Positions 1 to 8,072 of a stretch of DNA of 64,000 nt are shown here, piece after piece. Position 1 is the stretch's first letter. Each line of letters begins with the position of its first letter. Position numbers and translations under genes: made by a program. Source of the stretch: G963667075 sp963667075. Its GTDB lineage: Bacteria; Pseudomonadota; Alphaproteobacteria; Micavibrionales; Micavibrionaceae. The notes under the pieces were generated by a model. The model made no database searches and was not told the origin of the DNA. It saw only the letters and a program-made list of their open reading frames with translations. The stretch lies in assembly GCA_963667075.1 (NCBI GenBank), contig OY762938.1, positions 806,001 through 870,000 on the forward strand, in the 5' to 3' direction.

Positions 1-610
1 TAAGGTCTTTAGCGGAAAAATGACCACCTTTGAGGTTTTGTATCGCTTTCACCGCACCGGAAACCCCTTCAGGCAATACTTTCGTGCCTTCCATGACAGC
101 CCCCATGTAATTGCCTTTGGCGGCTTGTGTTACGGCTTTTAGTGTGCCTTTTGGAAGTTTAACGCCGGTTTCTTTTTCCAGCCGCTTCAGAACTTCTTCG
201 GAGGCTGACTCCAAAACTTTTCCAGAGAGCACTTTTTTAACATCACCCGGTACTTTTTGGCCCGTTCCATCTTCAATCGCACCAATAGCGACATTTGCTA
301 CAATACCAGCTATAGCTGTTGGATCACCAGCCGCTGTTCGGAGTGCTATCTTTGTGAGATCCTCTGTTGACATGCCTTTTAACTCATGCCCGACAGAGCC
401 TGAGATACTATGGAGCATCTTTTTCCCCAAATTGCCAAGCTTATCCAAAACCCCTGTTTTTTTAAGTTCATCAAGGCCTTTTTCAAGAAATTTTCCGGTT
501 TCTTTAACGCCCGTTTTGATCGCCCCTGTTGTTGAGTCGATGACATGACCGCCAACCTTTTGCGTTTTCTCCCACGTTTTTCCTAAAGCACCTTTAATAT
601 CCCAAGCCAT
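1..610 (-). CDS. Unknown amphipathic protein, 5' part only
   Basis: An open frame runs on the minus strand from the ATG at 610-608 off the left edge, giving at least 203 residues with no stop. A good ribosome site (AAAGAGGA) lies just upstream. The visible part has no signal peptide and no clear membrane segment. It is rich in Lys, Gly, Val and Ala with many short amphipathic helices (TTGAIKTGVKETGKFLEKG, LDKLGNLGKKML) and an Ala/Ile-rich patch near residue 100. I do not recognise the family. It is divergent from pheT and shares the low-information style of the two beta-rich paralogues nearby, but I see no sequence similarity to them. The protein may be longer, since the C-terminus is outside the window. 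Confidence 0.7.
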   Translation of the reverse strand, partial: MAWDIKGALGKTWEKTQKVGGHVIDSTTGAIKTGVKETGKFLEKGLDELKKTGVLDKLGNLGKKMLHSISGSVGHELKGMSTEDLTKIALRTAAGDPTAIAGIVANVAIGAIEDGTGQKVPGDVKKVLSGKVLESASEEVLKRLEKETGVKLPKGTLKAVTQAAKGNYMGAVMEGTKVLPEGVSGAVKAIQNLKGGHFSAKDL

Positions 611-807
611 ATCGTCCTCTTTATCCCGTTATTACGCCCTTGTGGTCCAAGTATACATAAGAAGTATTAAAAGAAGTTTAAACTATGCCTTGCCACCTGT
701 GCTCACCCCTTGACAAATAACCGGAAATCCTGCTTTTTGTATGATCTGGACATGCTCTTGAATATTGGGCAAAAAAACACAAAACGAGTACGGAACAAAA
801 CAAGATT

Positions 808-3237
808 ATGAAATTCACACTGAGCTGGTTAAAAGACCATTTGGATACGGATGCTTCCCTTGACACAATTTCTGAAACCCTGACCGCGATCGGCCTGGAG
901 GTTGAGGGCATAGAGGATCGTTCTGCCATTTATGCGCCATTTAAAGTCGCTGAAGTTCTAACCGCAGAACAACACCCCGATGCCGATCGCTTGAAAGTTT
1001 TGACCGTTAACACAGGAGAAGAACAGCTTCAGGTCGTTTGCGGCGCGCCCAATGCCAAAGCGGGCATGAAGGGCATATTCGCCCCCGTTGGCAGCTATAT
1101 TCCTGGCCTTGAGACAGAGCTTAAAAAAGGCGTCATCCGTGGTGTAGAATCCCATGGCATGATGGTCTCTGAACGTGAAATGAATCTCTCTGATGAGCAT
1201 ACCGGCATTATCGAATTGGCTCAGGACACCGATTATGCACTTGGTACGCCTATGGCAGACATTTTCGGTCTTAATGATCCGGTAATTGATATTGCCCTGA
1301 CCCCGAACAGAGGCGACTGTGCCGGTATCCGCGGTATTGCAAGAGATCTGGCCGCCGCCGGACTGGGCACTTTAAAACCACTGAACACAGACAAAATAGA
1401 TAGCCAGTTTGATACGCCTGTTGGGGTAGAGCTCAAACTCCCCGAAGGTGCCAAAGAGGCGTGTCCGCTCTTTGTTGGCCGTATGGTAAAAGGTGTTAAA
1501 AATGGGCCGTCTCCGAGGTGGATGCAAGACCGCTTGAAAGCTGTCGGTCTGCGCCCCATCTCAGCCCTTGTTGATATTACAAACTACGTCTCTCTTGATC
1601 TGTGCCGTCCTTTGCATGTTTTTGATGCGGATAGCCTGAAAGGCAATATCCATGTGCGCCTGTCTGAAAAAGGCGAAACACTAGAGGCTTTGAACGACAA
1701 GACCTATACGCTGGATGATGGCATGATTGCCATTTGTGATGATTCCGGCGTGCTTGGCCTTGGTGGTATAGTGGGCGGTGTGCCATCTTCCTGCACAGAA
1801 AACACCACGAACGTTATCATTGAATCTGCCTATTTTGATCCTATGCGCATCGCCAAAACAGGCCGTACCCTTTCCATTGACAGTGATGCCCGTTACCGAT
1901 TCGAGCGCGGCATTGATCCTGTCTTTACAATTGAGGCCATGGAAATCGCCACACGCCTCGTACAGGAACTCTGTGGCGGCGAGGCTGGCAGCGTCGTGAT
2001 CACCGGCAGTGTTCCGGCATGGGAACGCTCAATCGACTTTGATCCCGCCTATACGAAAAAGCTAAGCGGTATGGACGTATCTGCCACCGTACAAAAAACA
2101 ATCCTTGAAACACTCGGGTTTAACGTAGAAGGGAACGGACCGTTCTCTGTCACCCCCCCCTCATGGCGTCCTGACATTGAAGGACGTGCTGACCTTGTTG
2201 AAGAAATTGTCCGCATCCACGGCTATGACAAGCTGGACCCCCTGTCTATGAAAAAAGACAGCACAATAACCCATTCCGGCGAAACCGAAAACATGACCCG
2301 GATCCGCAAAAGCCGTACCGTTCTTGCCGCCAGAGGTATGAATGAATGTGTTACATGGTCTTTCCTGTCAAAAGCAGTTGCCGAAAAATTTGGTGCCAAT
2401 GACGATGATCAGGCCACCGCTCAGCTTACCTTGCAAAACCCGTTAAGCTCCGAAATGGATTACATGCGGCCAAGTCTTCTTCCCAATTTGATCGAAGCCC
2501 TAAAACGCAACGAAGCCAGAGGCTTTGACAACAATGCGCTCTTTGAAATCGGACCGGCCTTTAAAAGCAGCAAACCCGAAGGGCAGCCTATTGTCATTTG
2601 CGGCGTAAGGTCAAGTGCCATCGGCACCCGTCATTGGAGCACCAAAGAAACAACCCGCCCTGTCGATGCACTGGATGCCAAAGCAGATGCGATTGCCGCA
2701 CTGGACGCAGCAGGTGCCCCAACGGCCAATTTGCAAATCACAAGAGATGCGCCAGACTGGTACCATCCAGGGCGTTCAGGTGCTTTACGTTTAGGCAAAA
2801 ACATACTGGCCACCTTTGGCGACCTTCACCCCGCTACACTGGAAGTGCTGGATGTTAACTTCCCCGTTACCGGATTTGAGATATATCTGAACAACATTCC
2901 AGGGCAAAGGAAAAAGAAAAACAGCACAACACGGCCACCCCTGAAACTATCTGCTTTCCAACCGGTTAACCGTGATTTTGCCTTTATTGTTGATGAGGGA
3001 GTCGCTGTAGATGATCTCCTAAGGGCCGCACAAAATACAGATAAGCAATTGATTTCAAACGTAGAAATATTTGATATCTATCAAGGAAAAGGCGTTGAGG
3101 AAGGCAAAAAATCCGTTGCGCTAAACGTCACGCTCCAGCCCATTGAAAAAACCCTCACAGACGAGGAGCTTGAAGCCTTTTCAAGGAAAATAGTTGATAC
3201 CATCGCCAGCCGGACAGGTGGACAGCTAAGAGGATAA
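808..3237 (+). CDS. pheT: Phenylalanine--tRNA ligase beta subunit
   Basis: Beta subunit of the heterotetrameric cytosolic enzyme that charges tRNA-Phe. The 809-residue length is normal. Domains in order: N-terminal EMAP/tRNA-binding domain (about 40-150), B3/B4 editing region (about 210-380, including ALVDITNYV and HVFDAD), B5 (about 400-470), the catalytic-like core (WRPDIEGRADLVEEIVRIHGYD), and the C-terminal ferredoxin-fold anticodon-binding domain (about 710-809, from FQPVNRDFAFIVDE). The start ATG fits the family N-terminus MKFTLSWLKDHLDT; no strong ribosome site precedes it. pheS normally lies directly upstream in one operon, but here the upstream gene is an unrelated minus-strand gene, so pheT is separated from pheS unless pheS is elsewhere. 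Confidence 0.97.
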   Translation: MKFTLSWLKDHLDTDASLDTISETLTAIGLEVEGIEDRSAIYAPFKVAEVLTAEQHPDADRLKVLTVNTGEEQLQVVCGAPNAKAGMKGIFAPVGSYIPGLETELKKGVIRGVESHGMMVSEREMNLSDEHTGIIELAQDTDYALGTPMADIFGLNDPVIDIALTPNRGDCAGIRGIARDLAAAGLGTLKPLNTDKIDSQFDTPVGVELKLPEGAKEACPLFVGRMVKGVKNGPSPRWMQDRLKAVGLRPISALVDITNYVSLDLCRPLHVFDADSLKGNIHVRLSEKGETLEALNDKTYTLDDGMIAICDDSGVLGLGGIVGGVPSSCTENTTNVIIESAYFDPMRIAKTGRTLSIDSDARYRFERGIDPVFTIEAMEIATRLVQELCGGEAGSVVITGSVPAWERSIDFDPAYTKKLSGMDVSATVQKTILETLGFNVEGNGPFSVTPPSWRPDIEGRADLVEEIVRIHGYDKLDPLSMKKDSTITHSGETENMTRIRKSRTVLAARGMNECVTWSFLSKAVAEKFGANDDDQATAQLTLQNPLSSEMDYMRPSLLPNLIEALKRNEARGFDNNALFEIGPAFKSSKPEGQPIVICGVRSSAIGTRHWSTKETTRPVDALDAKADAIAALDAAGAPTANLQITRDAPDWYHPGRSGALRLGKNILATFGDLHPATLEVLDVNFPVTGFEIYLNNIPGQRKKKNSTTRPPLKLSAFQPVNRDFAFIVDEGVAVDDLLRAAQNTDKQLISNVEIFDIYQGKGVEEGKKSVALNVTLQPIEKTLTDEELEAFSRKIVDTIASRTGGQLRG

Positions 3238-3255
3238 GGGAAATAAAGGAGATAA

Positions 3256-3287
3256 AAGAGGGGGATGTCTAACGCATTCCCCTTTAA
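3256..3287. terminator. Convergent hairpin between pheT and unknown gene
   Basis: GGGGGATG (3260-3267) pairs with CATTCCCC (3275-3282) around a short loop, followed by TTTAAAAA. It sits just after the pheT stop and touches the 3' end of the convergent minus-strand gene, so it may serve both directions. Confidence 0.6.
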
Positions 3288-4222
3288 AAATCAAACCCCT
3301 GTGTAAAAACAGCAGCATATTTTCCGTTATTGTCCACCTCTACCCCAACGCGGTCTATAAGAGGGATAGATGGTGTATCCACATAAGCGCCTACCGTGTG
3401 TGTTATTTCCATTTCTTGCTGCTGCGCATCATAAGCCGCAGCGGTTTTAAACGAGGCAGAGAGCCGTCCCTTCCAGTCATCCGCCTCACTAAGCCGAACA
3501 TCAATCCCGGCAACAGCGGTTGCATGTTGTTTCTCTGGATTGGCAGATCCCTGAACCTCAGTGTTAAATACACCCGATATGCCAGAAACCTTAAACGGCG
3601 TTTCCGCCCCCAGTTTTATATCAAGCTGAGGCAAATTATCAGAGTAACTGGCCTGCGCTGCTGCAGAAAGTTTCCAGTCTCCGGCCTGATGAACACTCGC
3701 CAGAGTCGCTTCGGCAAACACCTCCCCTTCCAGAGTTACTCCGATAGAAGCTGCTCTGCTTAACTGAGAATCATCACTGACACGCAGTTGCGAAGAACCT
3801 CTTACACCAAAAAAACTGACGTTTTTTTGATGCTCCCAAAGCGCACTATTATTAGCTATTTTGACCGGTTCTCCGGGATTACTGACAATGCCTTGCAAAT
3901 AACCGATATCCCAGAAAGAGCCTGTAACGATCTGGCTTTCTCCGTCTTCTCCTTCTGCGACTATAGCATTTTCTGTTCGCACAAATAATTCGGGCGATAT
4001 CCCATTTATTCCGCCAAGACCAACTTGAACACTTTTTGTAGTGTTTTCGTCTGAAGAGACCTCTTTTCCAACAGAGCCTCCAAAAGGCGTGCTTTGAACA
4101 GATACCCCGTTAAAAGGGGTGCCGACGATGTCCCCCATATCCAGCTTAATGAAATTGCCATAACTTTGTATAGCTTTTTCAATATTTTCTTCCAACAACG
4201 TCGTATCTAATGAATCTGCCAC
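3284..4222 (-). CDS. Beta-rich protein of unknown family, paralogue 1
   Basis: 312 residues from a GTG start with GAGGG upstream. Paralogue of the gene at 8073-9188. Shared landmarks are TPFGGSVGKE (about 45), SFWDIGYLQ (102-110), VSFFG (135), SIGVTLEGEVFA (159) and a unit starting at Trp183 (WKLSAAAQASYS, LDIKLGAETPF, VFNTEVQGSA, TAVAGIDVRLSE). A shorter related stretch starts at Trp250. The alternating hydrophobic and polar residues predict successive beta strands of about ten residues, and the last residue is Phe, as in many outer-membrane barrels. There is no signal peptide, so an outer-membrane barrel by the Sec/BAM route is not supported. Function unknown. It lies just downstream of the ABC permease gene on the same strand and could be co-transcribed with it. 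Confidence 0.8.
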   Translation of the reverse strand: MADSLDTTLLEENIEKAIQSYGNFIKLDMGDIVGTPFNGVSVQSTPFGGSVGKEVSSDENTTKSVQVGLGGINGISPELFVRTENAIVAEGEDGESQIVTGSFWDIGYLQGIVSNPGEPVKIANNSALWEHQKNVSFFGVRGSSQLRVSDDSQLSRAASIGVTLEGEVFAEATLASVHQAGDWKLSAAAQASYSDNLPQLDIKLGAETPFKVSGISGVFNTEVQGSANPEKQHATAVAGIDVRLSEADDWKGRLSASFKTAAAYDAQQQEMEITHTVGAYVDTPSIPLIDRVGVEVDNNGKYAAVFTQGFDF

Positions 4223-4282
4223 TTCATTCCCTCATATAGTCCTGTATTACATTTTACCATAAAAATAGAAGGCAATACAATT

Positions 4283-5035
4283 TTAATGCATGCAGCACGT
4301 ATTAAGGCGAATGCCCTTATCAATTATCAGGGCTAATAATGAAAGGTTCAGGATGCCAAATAAAACACCCGGCATATCGTATAGCTGTCCTGCTTCTATT
4401 ATGTAGTGACCAAGGCCTGTTTGTGAACTTATAAACTCACCAATAAAGGCCCCTAGAAAAGCCACACCAATATTGATCCGCAAAGCCGTTATGAGCCACT
4501 GCATTGCGCTGGGTAAAAGGATCTTGAACATAATATCAACAGACCGTGCATGCACCATGCGCGCATAACGGATATGGTCTGGTGCCGTAGCGCTAATTCC
4601 CTCAAATCCTTGCACGAGCGTAATGATAAAAACACCAAACGCCGCCATAATAACCTTTGCCATAATCCCGATACCAAACCAGATAATTAACATCGGAGCC
4701 AGTGCAAACACAGGAATCGAACCGATCAGGGCTATGTATGGATATGAAATTTTTTGCAAAAAAGGACTGACCCATAAAAGCAACGCTATGACAATGCCAA
4801 AGACAGAGCCCAGCACAAGCCCTGTCATAGCCTCAAACGTCGTAATACCTATATCCTCCCAGATCGCAGCGTGCTGATACTCGTCTATCCCTCGTGCAAA
4901 AATGGCACTGGGCGAGGCAAACAAAAATTGCAATCGTGTTGAATTGTGTACACCCACTTCCCAAAGCCCGACAAAAACAATGCCGGGAAATAATATCAGT
5001 GCTGTATCAAGCAGCTTATGACGCAGTGCGGACAC
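4283..5035 (-). CDS. ABC transporter permease (SsuC/ThiX/TauC type)
   Basis: Inner-membrane permease of a BPD_transp_1-type importer, about 250 residues with six or so hydrophobic segments. The EAA-like loop appears in the region after EGISATAPDHIRYARMVHA, followed by KILLPSAMQWLITALRINIGVAFLGAF. I chose the GTG at 5035 because AAGGAG stands 7 bases before it; an upstream ATG at 5086 would add a polar leader lying inside the ATPase gene. The gene overlaps the ATPase 3' end by 20 bp, which suggests translational coupling. The C-terminus (LNTCCMH) is unusual but the length is near normal. The substrate is set by the binding protein, probably a pyrimidine or other small heterocycle if the THI5 similarity is a guide. 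Confidence 0.9.
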   Translation of the reverse strand: MSALRHKLLDTALILFPGIVFVGLWEVGVHNSTRLQFLFASPSAIFARGIDEYQHAAIWEDIGITTFEAMTGLVLGSVFGIVIALLLWVSPFLQKISYPYIALIGSIPVFALAPMLIIWFGIGIMAKVIMAAFGVFIITLVQGFEGISATAPDHIRYARMVHARSVDIMFKILLPSAMQWLITALRINIGVAFLGAFIGEFISSQTGLGHYIIEAGQLYDMPGVLFGILNLSLLALIIDKGIRLNTCCMH

Positions 5036-5735
5036 AGCAATCTCCTTGTGGATTGGCGGCTGTGAAAGCCGCCAGTATTTTATCAAACAACCCGTCCCGG
5101 TTAAAATGATCCAAAGATATATCCTGCATGATATGTGCGGGCCTCTGCGAGAATATCAAAACCCTGTCAGCCAGAAACAAGGCCTCTTCAATCGAATGTG
5201 TAACAATGACAGACGCCGCCTTGTGCGCATCAATATAGCGTTTGATAACGCCGGAAACCAGTTTGCGCCCATTCACATCCAATCCTGTTAAAGGTTCATC
5301 AAGAAACAATATGGCCGGGTTTGTCACCAGAATTTGTGCCAGGGCTACACGTCTCTTCATGCCCCCGGAGATTTGATACGGGCGTTTCTTTGCGGCATCG
5401 GTCAGATCGAGCTGTTCCAGATAATCCGATACAACCTCTCTTATTTCCTTATCCGTGCGTTTCTGAAACTCCATGCCCAGAGCCACATTTCTGAAAACAC
5501 TCCGCCATGGCAGTAAGTCGCGATCCTGAAACAAATAACCTATGTCCCCGGCTTTACAGGATATGTCTCCCCTATCTGCTTTTTCAAATCCGGCTATCAG
5601 GCGCAATAATGTCGTTTTTCCGCAGCCGCTAGGGCCAAGAAGACACACCGTCTCCCCGGTTCTTACATTCATGTTAATATCGGCAAGAACACACTGTCCC
5701 GCATAGGATTTATAGATGTGAGATACATGTATCAT
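5016..5735 (-). CDS. ABC transporter ATP-binding protein (SsuB/ThiZ type)
   Basis: Cytosolic ATPase of the importer, 239 residues. Visible motifs: Walker A GPSGCGKTT, Q-loop (LFQDRDLLPW), signature ISGGMKRRVALA (GG in place of the usual GQ), Walker B ILFLDEPLTGLD, and the H-loop in VIVTHSIEEAL. The ATG at 5735 overlaps the stop of the binding-protein gene as TGATG; the GTG one codon earlier is less likely. Genes run XRE, binding protein, ATPase, permease with overlaps throughout, so they form one operon. A perfect palindrome GATACATGTATC lies at 5722-5733 over the start region. Confidence 0.93.
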   Translation of the reverse strand: MIHVSHIYKSYAGQCVLADINMNVRTGETVCLLGPSGCGKTTLLRLIAGFEKADRGDISCKAGDIGYLFQDRDLLPWRSVFRNVALGMEFQKRTDKEIREVVSDYLEQLDLTDAAKKRPYQISGGMKRRVALAQILVTNPAILFLDEPLTGLDVNGRKLVSGVIKRYIDAHKAASVIVTHSIEEALFLADRVLIFSQRPAHIMQDISLDHFNRDGLFDKILAAFTAANPQGDCCVRTAS

Positions 5736-6727
5736 CACTTAACCTTTTGGGCCTCAAGCGCAAAACGGTTATCAACACTCTTTCCGGTTGGCTGCAATGC
5801 CTGCAAATCTCCCGCTTCCAGACGCGTTTTGAGTGTGCGTTGCCAATAGTCATCAGGCACAACCACAGAAGATGGGTACACGTCTTTTGCCATCATCCTG
5901 TTCAAGGCTTTCTCAATAATGTTAGGGTCTAATGCGGGGAACAGCTTTTGGGCTATTTCTAGCGTTTTTATCCGGTCATTATGAATAGTATCCAATCCTT
6001 TTTGCAAAGCCCGAACCATTCCCTGCACATGATCGGGGTTCTGATCAATCATCTCCTGCCGGACCATAAGACCGGTAATAACTTGCGGCTCTATATATTC
6101 ATTAAGGTTAAATACAATACGGTAGCCTTGGGCCTCGAGCTTTGAGACTGCTGGTTCCAGATCAAGGGCAATATCCACTTTCCCTGCTTCCAAAAGAGCA
6201 AGTTGTGCGCCCATACCAGCCTGAACGATTTCTGTATCCTTCAATACGTCCTGATGCGTACGAACAAGCTCATCCATAAGAATATAAGTGGTTGAGGGGT
6301 TTGGGAACGATCCAATACGCAATCCGGCAAGATCTGCTGGATCGTCAATAAGCAGTATATCGGGATTATTCGTGTACCCCGTGTTGCCGAGCTTTGTAAT
6401 CATCATAGCAACCGTTTTGGCCGGATAGCCCTTTTCCTGCGCAATGGCTGTAAATACGGGATCTCCCATACCAAAATCGACTGCACCACTGGCGACCGAT
6501 GCAAAGATCTGATCATCATTTCCTGCGAAGACCAGCTCTATATCAAGGCCCTCGTCAGCGAAATACCCGGCTTCCATCGCCACATAAAGCGGTAGATACA
6601 ACATGAATTTTTCTTTGCCAAACTGAGCCAGCTTCACTGTCTCTGTTGCCCATACAGCACTTGTAAAGGAAAGCAATGCGGCAACTAGCATAAAACCATT
6701 TAAAAAATTTCTGACCCTTTTTATCAT
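5735..6727 (-). CDS. NMT1/THI5-like ABC substrate-binding protein
   Basis: Periplasmic ligand-binding component, 330 residues. A signal peptide is clear: positively charged MIKRVRN, hydrophobic core, probable cleavage after SAVWA. The mature start KLAQFGKEKFMLYLPLYVAMEAGYFADEG matches the NMT1/THI5 and SsuA-type fold, followed by VDFGMGDPVFTAIA and GLRIGSFPNPSTT. Substrates in this family include the thiamine pyrimidine precursor, aliphatic sulfonates and nitrate; the sequence does not decide. The start ATG overlaps the stop of the XRE gene (ATGA). The gene at 7128-8039 is a paralogue lacking the signal peptide. Confidence 0.9.
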   Translation of the reverse strand: MIKRVRNFLNGFMLVAALLSFTSAVWATETVKLAQFGKEKFMLYLPLYVAMEAGYFADEGLDIELVFAGNDDQIFASVASGAVDFGMGDPVFTAIAQEKGYPAKTVAMMITKLGNTGYTNNPDILLIDDPADLAGLRIGSFPNPSTTYILMDELVRTHQDVLKDTEIVQAGMGAQLALLEAGKVDIALDLEPAVSKLEAQGYRIVFNLNEYIEPQVITGLMVRQEMIDQNPDHVQGMVRALQKGLDTIHNDRIKTLEIAQKLFPALDPNIIEKALNRMMAKDVYPSSVVVPDDYWQRTLKTRLEAGDLQALQPTGKSVDNRFALEAQKVK

Positions 6728-7023
6728 TTTTTCTCCCTGTTTCTCAATGTAATGACAACTTCCATATTCAGCACCTCAGCCGCCGCCTCAATCGTTTGGA
6801 GTGTCGCGGCGTTATTCTCCGGATCCAACAGACGGTTAAGGGCCGCCCGACTGGTCTTCATACGAGCCGCCATTTCAACACGGCTTATATTTTGCTGTGC
6901 CATTTCCCGCTCAATCTGATAGGCGAGCATCCTTTTTGGGGAGGTGCTCTTGATATTCCGATCAAGGCCTCGCTGTTTCAAAAGCCTCTCAAAATCAGTT
7001 TCATGAAGCATTTTATTATCCAT
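6724..7023 (-). CDS. Small XRE-family regulator heading the importer operon
   Basis: 99 residues from ATG at 7023. A helix-turn-helix of the HigA/Fis-like XRE type spans about residues 33-75 (MAQQNISRVEMAARMKTSRA, then LNRLLDPENNAATLQTIEAAAEVL), with a C-terminal strand VVITL. A TTG at 7035 would add four residues, but it lies inside the palindrome at 7027-7046, so the ATG is preferred; the ATG at 7011 is another choice. None has a clear ribosome site, so the transcript could be leaderless. Proteins of this type are often antitoxins, but no toxin gene is beside it. Its ATGA overlap with the binding-protein gene instead suggests it autoregulates the importer operon. Confidence 0.85.
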   Translation of the reverse strand: MDNKMLHETDFERLLKQRGLDRNIKSTSPKRMLAYQIEREMAQQNISRVEMAARMKTSRAALNRLLDPENNAATLQTIEAAAEVLNMEVVITLRNREKK

Positions 7024-7026
7024 TAT

Positions 7027-7046
7027 ATGTATCAATTATGATACAT
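7027..7046. promoter_or_regulatory. Palindromic operator candidate upstream of XRE gene
   Basis: Perfect 8-bp inverted repeat ATGTATCA / TGATACAT with a 4-bp centre, starting 4 bp before the XRE ATG. It sits in the divergent region between the XRE-importer operon and the gene at 7128. An XRE dimer site is the natural reading. The half-site recurs in the palindrome GATACATGTATC at 5722-5733. Confidence 0.55.
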
Positions 7047-7105
7047 TTATCAAATCATGATCATTTTGTCAAGATGATATTTACTTAACACTTTTTCAAA
7101 AGAAC

Positions 7106-7120
7106 CTATATCGGATATAG
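7106..7120. promoter_or_regulatory. 15-bp palindrome before the signal-less binding-protein gene
   Basis: CTATATC-G-GATATAG is a perfect inverted repeat ending 7 bp before the ATG at 7128. No ribosome site is visible there, so the repeat overlaps where one would be. It could be an operator or a transcript start region for a leaderless mRNA. The sequence differs from the palindrome at 7027-7046, so a second regulator may act here. Confidence 0.45.
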
Positions 7121-7127
7121 TAAACGC

Positions 7128-8039
7128 ATGACGCATATAATTAAGATTGCTCAATGGGGACAAATTCATTCTCTTTATTTGCCGCTTTACGTGGCAATGG
7201 AAGAAGGGTTCTTTGCCCATGGCGGCTTAAGTGTAGATCTACAGCTCGCAGGGAATGATGATGAGATTTTTGCTGCTGTAGCAAAAGGAGAGGCTGACTT
7301 TGGGGTAGGCGACCCGACCTTCTGCGCCATGAAAAAAAACGAACCATTGCACATGAAGGTTATTGCAACGCTTGTTGGAAAGGCCGGCTTTTGGGGACTG
7401 ACACAGAATGCCGTCATCCCTGTTATTAAAAAGCCCGCAGATATGGTTAATTTGCGCATTGGAACATCGCCGCGCCCTTCTACAAACTTTTCCCTGATAC
7501 AGGAAATTAAAGAGCAAAATAAACGCCTGCTTAAATCCATGACGATCATAGAAGCCCCCATCGGCCATCAATTTGATCTTCTGGCAGAAGGCAAGGCCGA
7601 TATCGTAATGGACATTGAGCCCTTTGTTTCTATTGCAGAAAGCAAAGGGTTTCGTATTGTTTATTCCTATCCCGATATTCACGGGGCCTGTGTTTTTACC
7701 GGTTTGTACACGCTTTGCAAAACAATCGACGAGACTCCAAAGATTGTATGCAACACCGTGCAGGCCGTCGATGCAGCGTTAAAAGCCATTCATGCCGATC
7801 CGGATATTGCTTTACGCGTTTCCGGGAAGCTGTTCCCGACTGTCAAAAAATCAATTCTAAAAAAATCGGTTCAACGCCTTCTCGGGGCCAATGTCTGGCA
7901 GAGCACCACCAACACGGAAAAAACAGGGTGGGCCACTATCATAAAAACGCGCCAACACATAGGCGATGACTTCACCAAAGATATTTATGCGTGTCTTGAG
8001 AACAAATTCACGAAACAGGTCTGTACGAAAGAGCGTTGA
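7128..8039 (+). CDS. Signal-less NMT1/THI5-like protein
   Basis: 303 residues, paralogous to the binding protein at 5735-6727 (shared AQWGQIHSLYLPLYVAMEEG, AGNDDEIFAAV, ADFGVGDPTF and LRIGTSPRPSTNFSLI). It begins MTHIIKIAQWG with no signal peptide, and no in-frame upstream extension supplies one, so it should stay in the cytoplasm. Yeast THI5 is a cytosolic HMP-P synthase, but its active-site Lys and His follow the MGLK-type motif; here the corresponding place reads FGVGDPTFCAMKK, and the CCCFC motif is absent, so that enzyme activity is not supported. A cytosolic ligand sensor for the neighbouring regulator is one possibility; a degenerate binding protein is another. It is divergent from the XRE-importer operon. 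Confidence 0.85.
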   Translation: MTHIIKIAQWGQIHSLYLPLYVAMEEGFFAHGGLSVDLQLAGNDDEIFAAVAKGEADFGVGDPTFCAMKKNEPLHMKVIATLVGKAGFWGLTQNAVIPVIKKPADMVNLRIGTSPRPSTNFSLIQEIKEQNKRLLKSMTIIEAPIGHQFDLLAEGKADIVMDIEPFVSIAESKGFRIVYSYPDIHGACVFTGLYTLCKTIDETPKIVCNTVQAVDAALKAIHADPDIALRVSGKLFPTVKKSILKKSVQRLLGANVWQSTTNTEKTGWATIIKTRQHIGDDFTKDIYACLENKFTKQVCTKER

Positions 8040-8072
8040 GCCTTTCCAGAAACCTTCCGCACTGCTTTTCTC

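Noticed and set aside
111..548. 145-residue open frame on the plus strand
   Set aside because: It is the shadow of the minus-strand gene that runs from 610 off the left edge, which has the ribosome site and better composition.
6724..7023. Toxin-antitoxin module
   Set aside because: The XRE protein looks like an antitoxin, but neither neighbour resembles a HigB/RelE toxin, and it is coupled to a transporter gene.
7041..7127. TPP riboswitch before the NMT1-like gene
   Set aside because: The conserved CUGAGA core and the second TPP element are not found in this short region.
7128..8039. HMP-P synthase (THI5) for thiamine synthesis
   Set aside because: The Lys/His active-site residues and the CCCFC motif are not present at the expected places.
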